From the NCBI GenBank assembly GCA_039026975.1, contig JBCCLI010000102.1:1-17171 (forward strand): a stretch of 17,171 nt of DNA. The letters are read 5' to 3'. Both the position numbers and the translations under genes were made by a program. Source of the DNA: JBCBKZ01 sp039026975. Its GTDB lineage: Bacteria > Bacteroidota > Bacteroidia > J057. Below the pieces are notes generated by a model. It was not told where the DNA came from and did no database searches. It saw only the letters and a list, made by a program, of their open reading frames with translations. This document shows, in pieces, positions 16,155 through 17,171 of the stretch (positions are counted from its first letter, which is position 1; every line of letters starts with the position of its first letter).

Positions 16155-16742
16155 CTACTCTTTATCTAATAGAGACAAGCCCGCCTTAATGATGCTGGTA
16201 AGTTCTGCTAGATCATTAGAAATCTTGGCATTCACCTGCAAGCCACTGTAAAGGGTAAATATATAGGAGGCAAGCGTTTCAGTATCTGCTTCATTACTAA
16301 GCTGCCCATTTTCCTTTCCCCCGTCCAGGTATTCCTTGAAAAATTGGATAAACTCTTTGCGATTTTCTGCTAATAAAGGAAGGATCTTCACATCACCTGC
16401 AGCTACTTCCGTAGAACAGTTTACAGCAAAACAGCCTTTCCTGTCTTCATCAGCCAGCATGTTAGTTATAGACCCTACAAGCATACTGCTAAGGCCTTCT
16501 TTAACTGAAGGGTAAGAGGAAAGAAGCTCACGAATCCGGAGCTTGTTTTTTTGGCGGTAATGAAGAAAGGCCTTCTGAAACAGGGATTCTTTATTACCAA
16601 AGGTATCATACATGCTTTGCCTGCTGATGCCCATAGCAGTCACCAGGTCTTGATAAGTAGTAGCATGGTATCCTGTTTTCCAGAAAACCAGCATGGCTTT
16701 TTCTAAAATGTCAGCTTCTTTAAAGGCTTTAGGTCTTGCCAT
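16155..16742 (-). CDS. TetR/AcrR-family transcriptional regulator
   Basis: I choose the ATG at 16740-16742 (195 residues) because MARPKAFKEADILEKAM is the normal opening of this subfamily. A further in-frame start at 16808 would add 22 residues with no domain. The helix-turn-helix lies at about residues 28-55: TTYQDLVTAMGISRQSMYDTFGNKESLF, whose GISRQSMYDTFGNKESL is the recognition block. The C-terminal ligand domain includes DRKGCFAVNCSTE, with Cys104 and Cys109, a segment typical of TetR proteins near reductases and efflux genes. It lies upstream of the dipeptidase and EamA genes and probably regulates its own operon, the SDR gene to its right, or both. The ligand is unknown. Confidence 0.92.
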   Translation of the reverse strand: MARPKAFKEADILEKAMLVFWKTGYHATTYQDLVTAMGISRQSMYDTFGNKESLFQKAFLHYRQKNKLRIRELLSSYPSVKEGLSSMLVGSITNMLADEDRKGCFAVNCSTEVAAGDVKILPLLAENRKEFIQFFKEYLDGGKENGQLSNEADTETLASYIFTLYSGLQVNAKISNDLAELTSIIKAGLSLLDKE

Positions 16743-17112
16743 AACTTGAAGGTAGGAATTATTTAGACAACCAAGCAGGAAGATTCCCTCATCCCCCCTA
16801 CTGCTCACATCTACTCACCGCTTGATAGATTCTTTTCCAGCGTATTCCTTCTACTTGCTTTTTATGCTCCCTAATAGCTGAACTGGGAGGCTCGTACTAA
16901 TGATTAGGAACAGCTTGTAGAACTGTACTGGTTAGGCAAAGCGTCTTTCCTCCATGTTAGCAGCCAATCCAAAAAGCTGAGACATAAGCTTGGCAGAGGG
17001 CATAATATCCAGATCCTTTAACCAAGTGTCATAAAGTAAAAGCAACAGCACTGCTACCCCCTTTCCTGAGAGAATACCAGTGCTGTCTTACATAGGCTAT
17101 GATCAATTAGGC
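16743..17112. other. 370-bp stretch without a recognisable gene between TetR and SDR genes
   Basis: No convincing gene is visible. On the - strand there is a stop-to-stop open frame at 16932-17087 (51 codons). It reads LLLLLYDTWLKDLDIMPSAK in its middle and ends MEERRFA, but it has no ATG near its beginning (GTG at 17049-17051). It could be chance or a decayed remnant. A perfect 11-bp inverted repeat CTAATGATTAG is at 16897-16907, and an imperfect 17-bp one (ACAG, nine bases, CTGT) is at 16910-16926. Either could be a TetR operator. No TAnnTTTG box is evident on the - strand ahead of the TetR start. Confidence 0.4.
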
Positions 17113-17171
17113 TTAGGCACCAGCATTCACATTCATTCCCCCATCTATGTTATACTCACTGCCCGTGATGA
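17113..17171 (-). CDS. Short-chain dehydrogenase/reductase, C-terminal end only
   Basis: Only the last 18 sense codons plus TAA (17113-17115) are in the window; the rest lies beyond the right edge. They read ITGSEYNIDGGMNVNAGA. The I-T-G-x(4)-(V/I)-D-G-G pattern is the conserved C-terminal signature of classical SDR enzymes (FabG-like, NAD(P)-dependent oxidoreductases). The substrate cannot be told. It is on the same strand as the TetR regulator and lies 370 bp upstream of it. TetR regulators of this type are often found beside SDR genes, so it is a possible target. Confidence 0.78.
   Translation of the reverse strand, partial: ITGSEYNIDGGMNVNAGA

Noticed and set aside
16743..16808. Longer N-terminus for the TetR regulator
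   Set aside because: The extra 22 residues match no part of the family; MARPK at 16742 is the typical start.

Overview
The window reads as a chromosomal segment of a Bacteroidota bacterium, most likely of Cytophagales type. The evidence is two large secreted proteins ending in type IX secretion (T9SS) sorting domains preceded by SprB-like repeats, a DUF3467 protein, an OstA_2-type LptA-like protein, a 75-residue TatA and an 875-residue ValS of the Bacteroidota form. Genes generally lack Shine-Dalgarno sequences, and a perfect TAnnTTTG promoter element lies upstream of valS. The genus cannot be told from the sequence alone.

Layout. (1) 1-2762: the 3' part of a subtilisin-family protease on + meets, tail to tail, an unrecognised membrane protein with an HExxH zinc motif on -. 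The latter lies directly downstream of rfbB (dTDP-glucose 4,6-dehydratase) on the same strand. (2) 2908-3225: a small DUF3467 protein, divergent from rfbB. (3) 3446-7902: two tandem T9SS-secreted proteins with different N-terminal modules (propeller-like, and choice-of-anchor J/cleaved adhesin) but a homologous C-terminal half; a strong hairpin lies between them. (4) 7975-8193: a 72-residue membrane protein followed by a strong intrinsic terminator. (5) 8357-14428: housekeeping genes valS, tatA, gatA and an OstA-like gene; tatA and gatA overlap and ostA follows 35 bp later. (6) 14437-16742 on -: a likely operon of a TetR regulator, a VanX/DdpX-type D-Ala-D-Ala dipeptidase lipoprotein and a DMT (EamA) transporter. 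(7) 16743-17112: a non-coding or decayed stretch. (8) 17113-17171: the last 19 codons of a short-chain dehydrogenase on -, running off the right edge.

How they fit together. Most of the window is ordinary core genome: aminoacyl-tRNA formation (valS, gatA), Tat export, outer-membrane lipopolysaccharide transport (OstA-like) and nucleotide-sugar synthesis (rfbB). The accessory content is the T9SS pair, which probably acts at the cell surface, and the TetR-dipeptidase-transporter cluster, which could couple breakdown of a D-Ala-D-Ala-like dipeptide to transport. No CRISPR array, insertion sequence, prophage, tRNA or rRNA is visible. I did not find a convincing new defence or mobile system. The best candidates for undescribed biology are the shared module of the T9SS pair, the HExxH membrane protein and the three-gene minus-strand operon.
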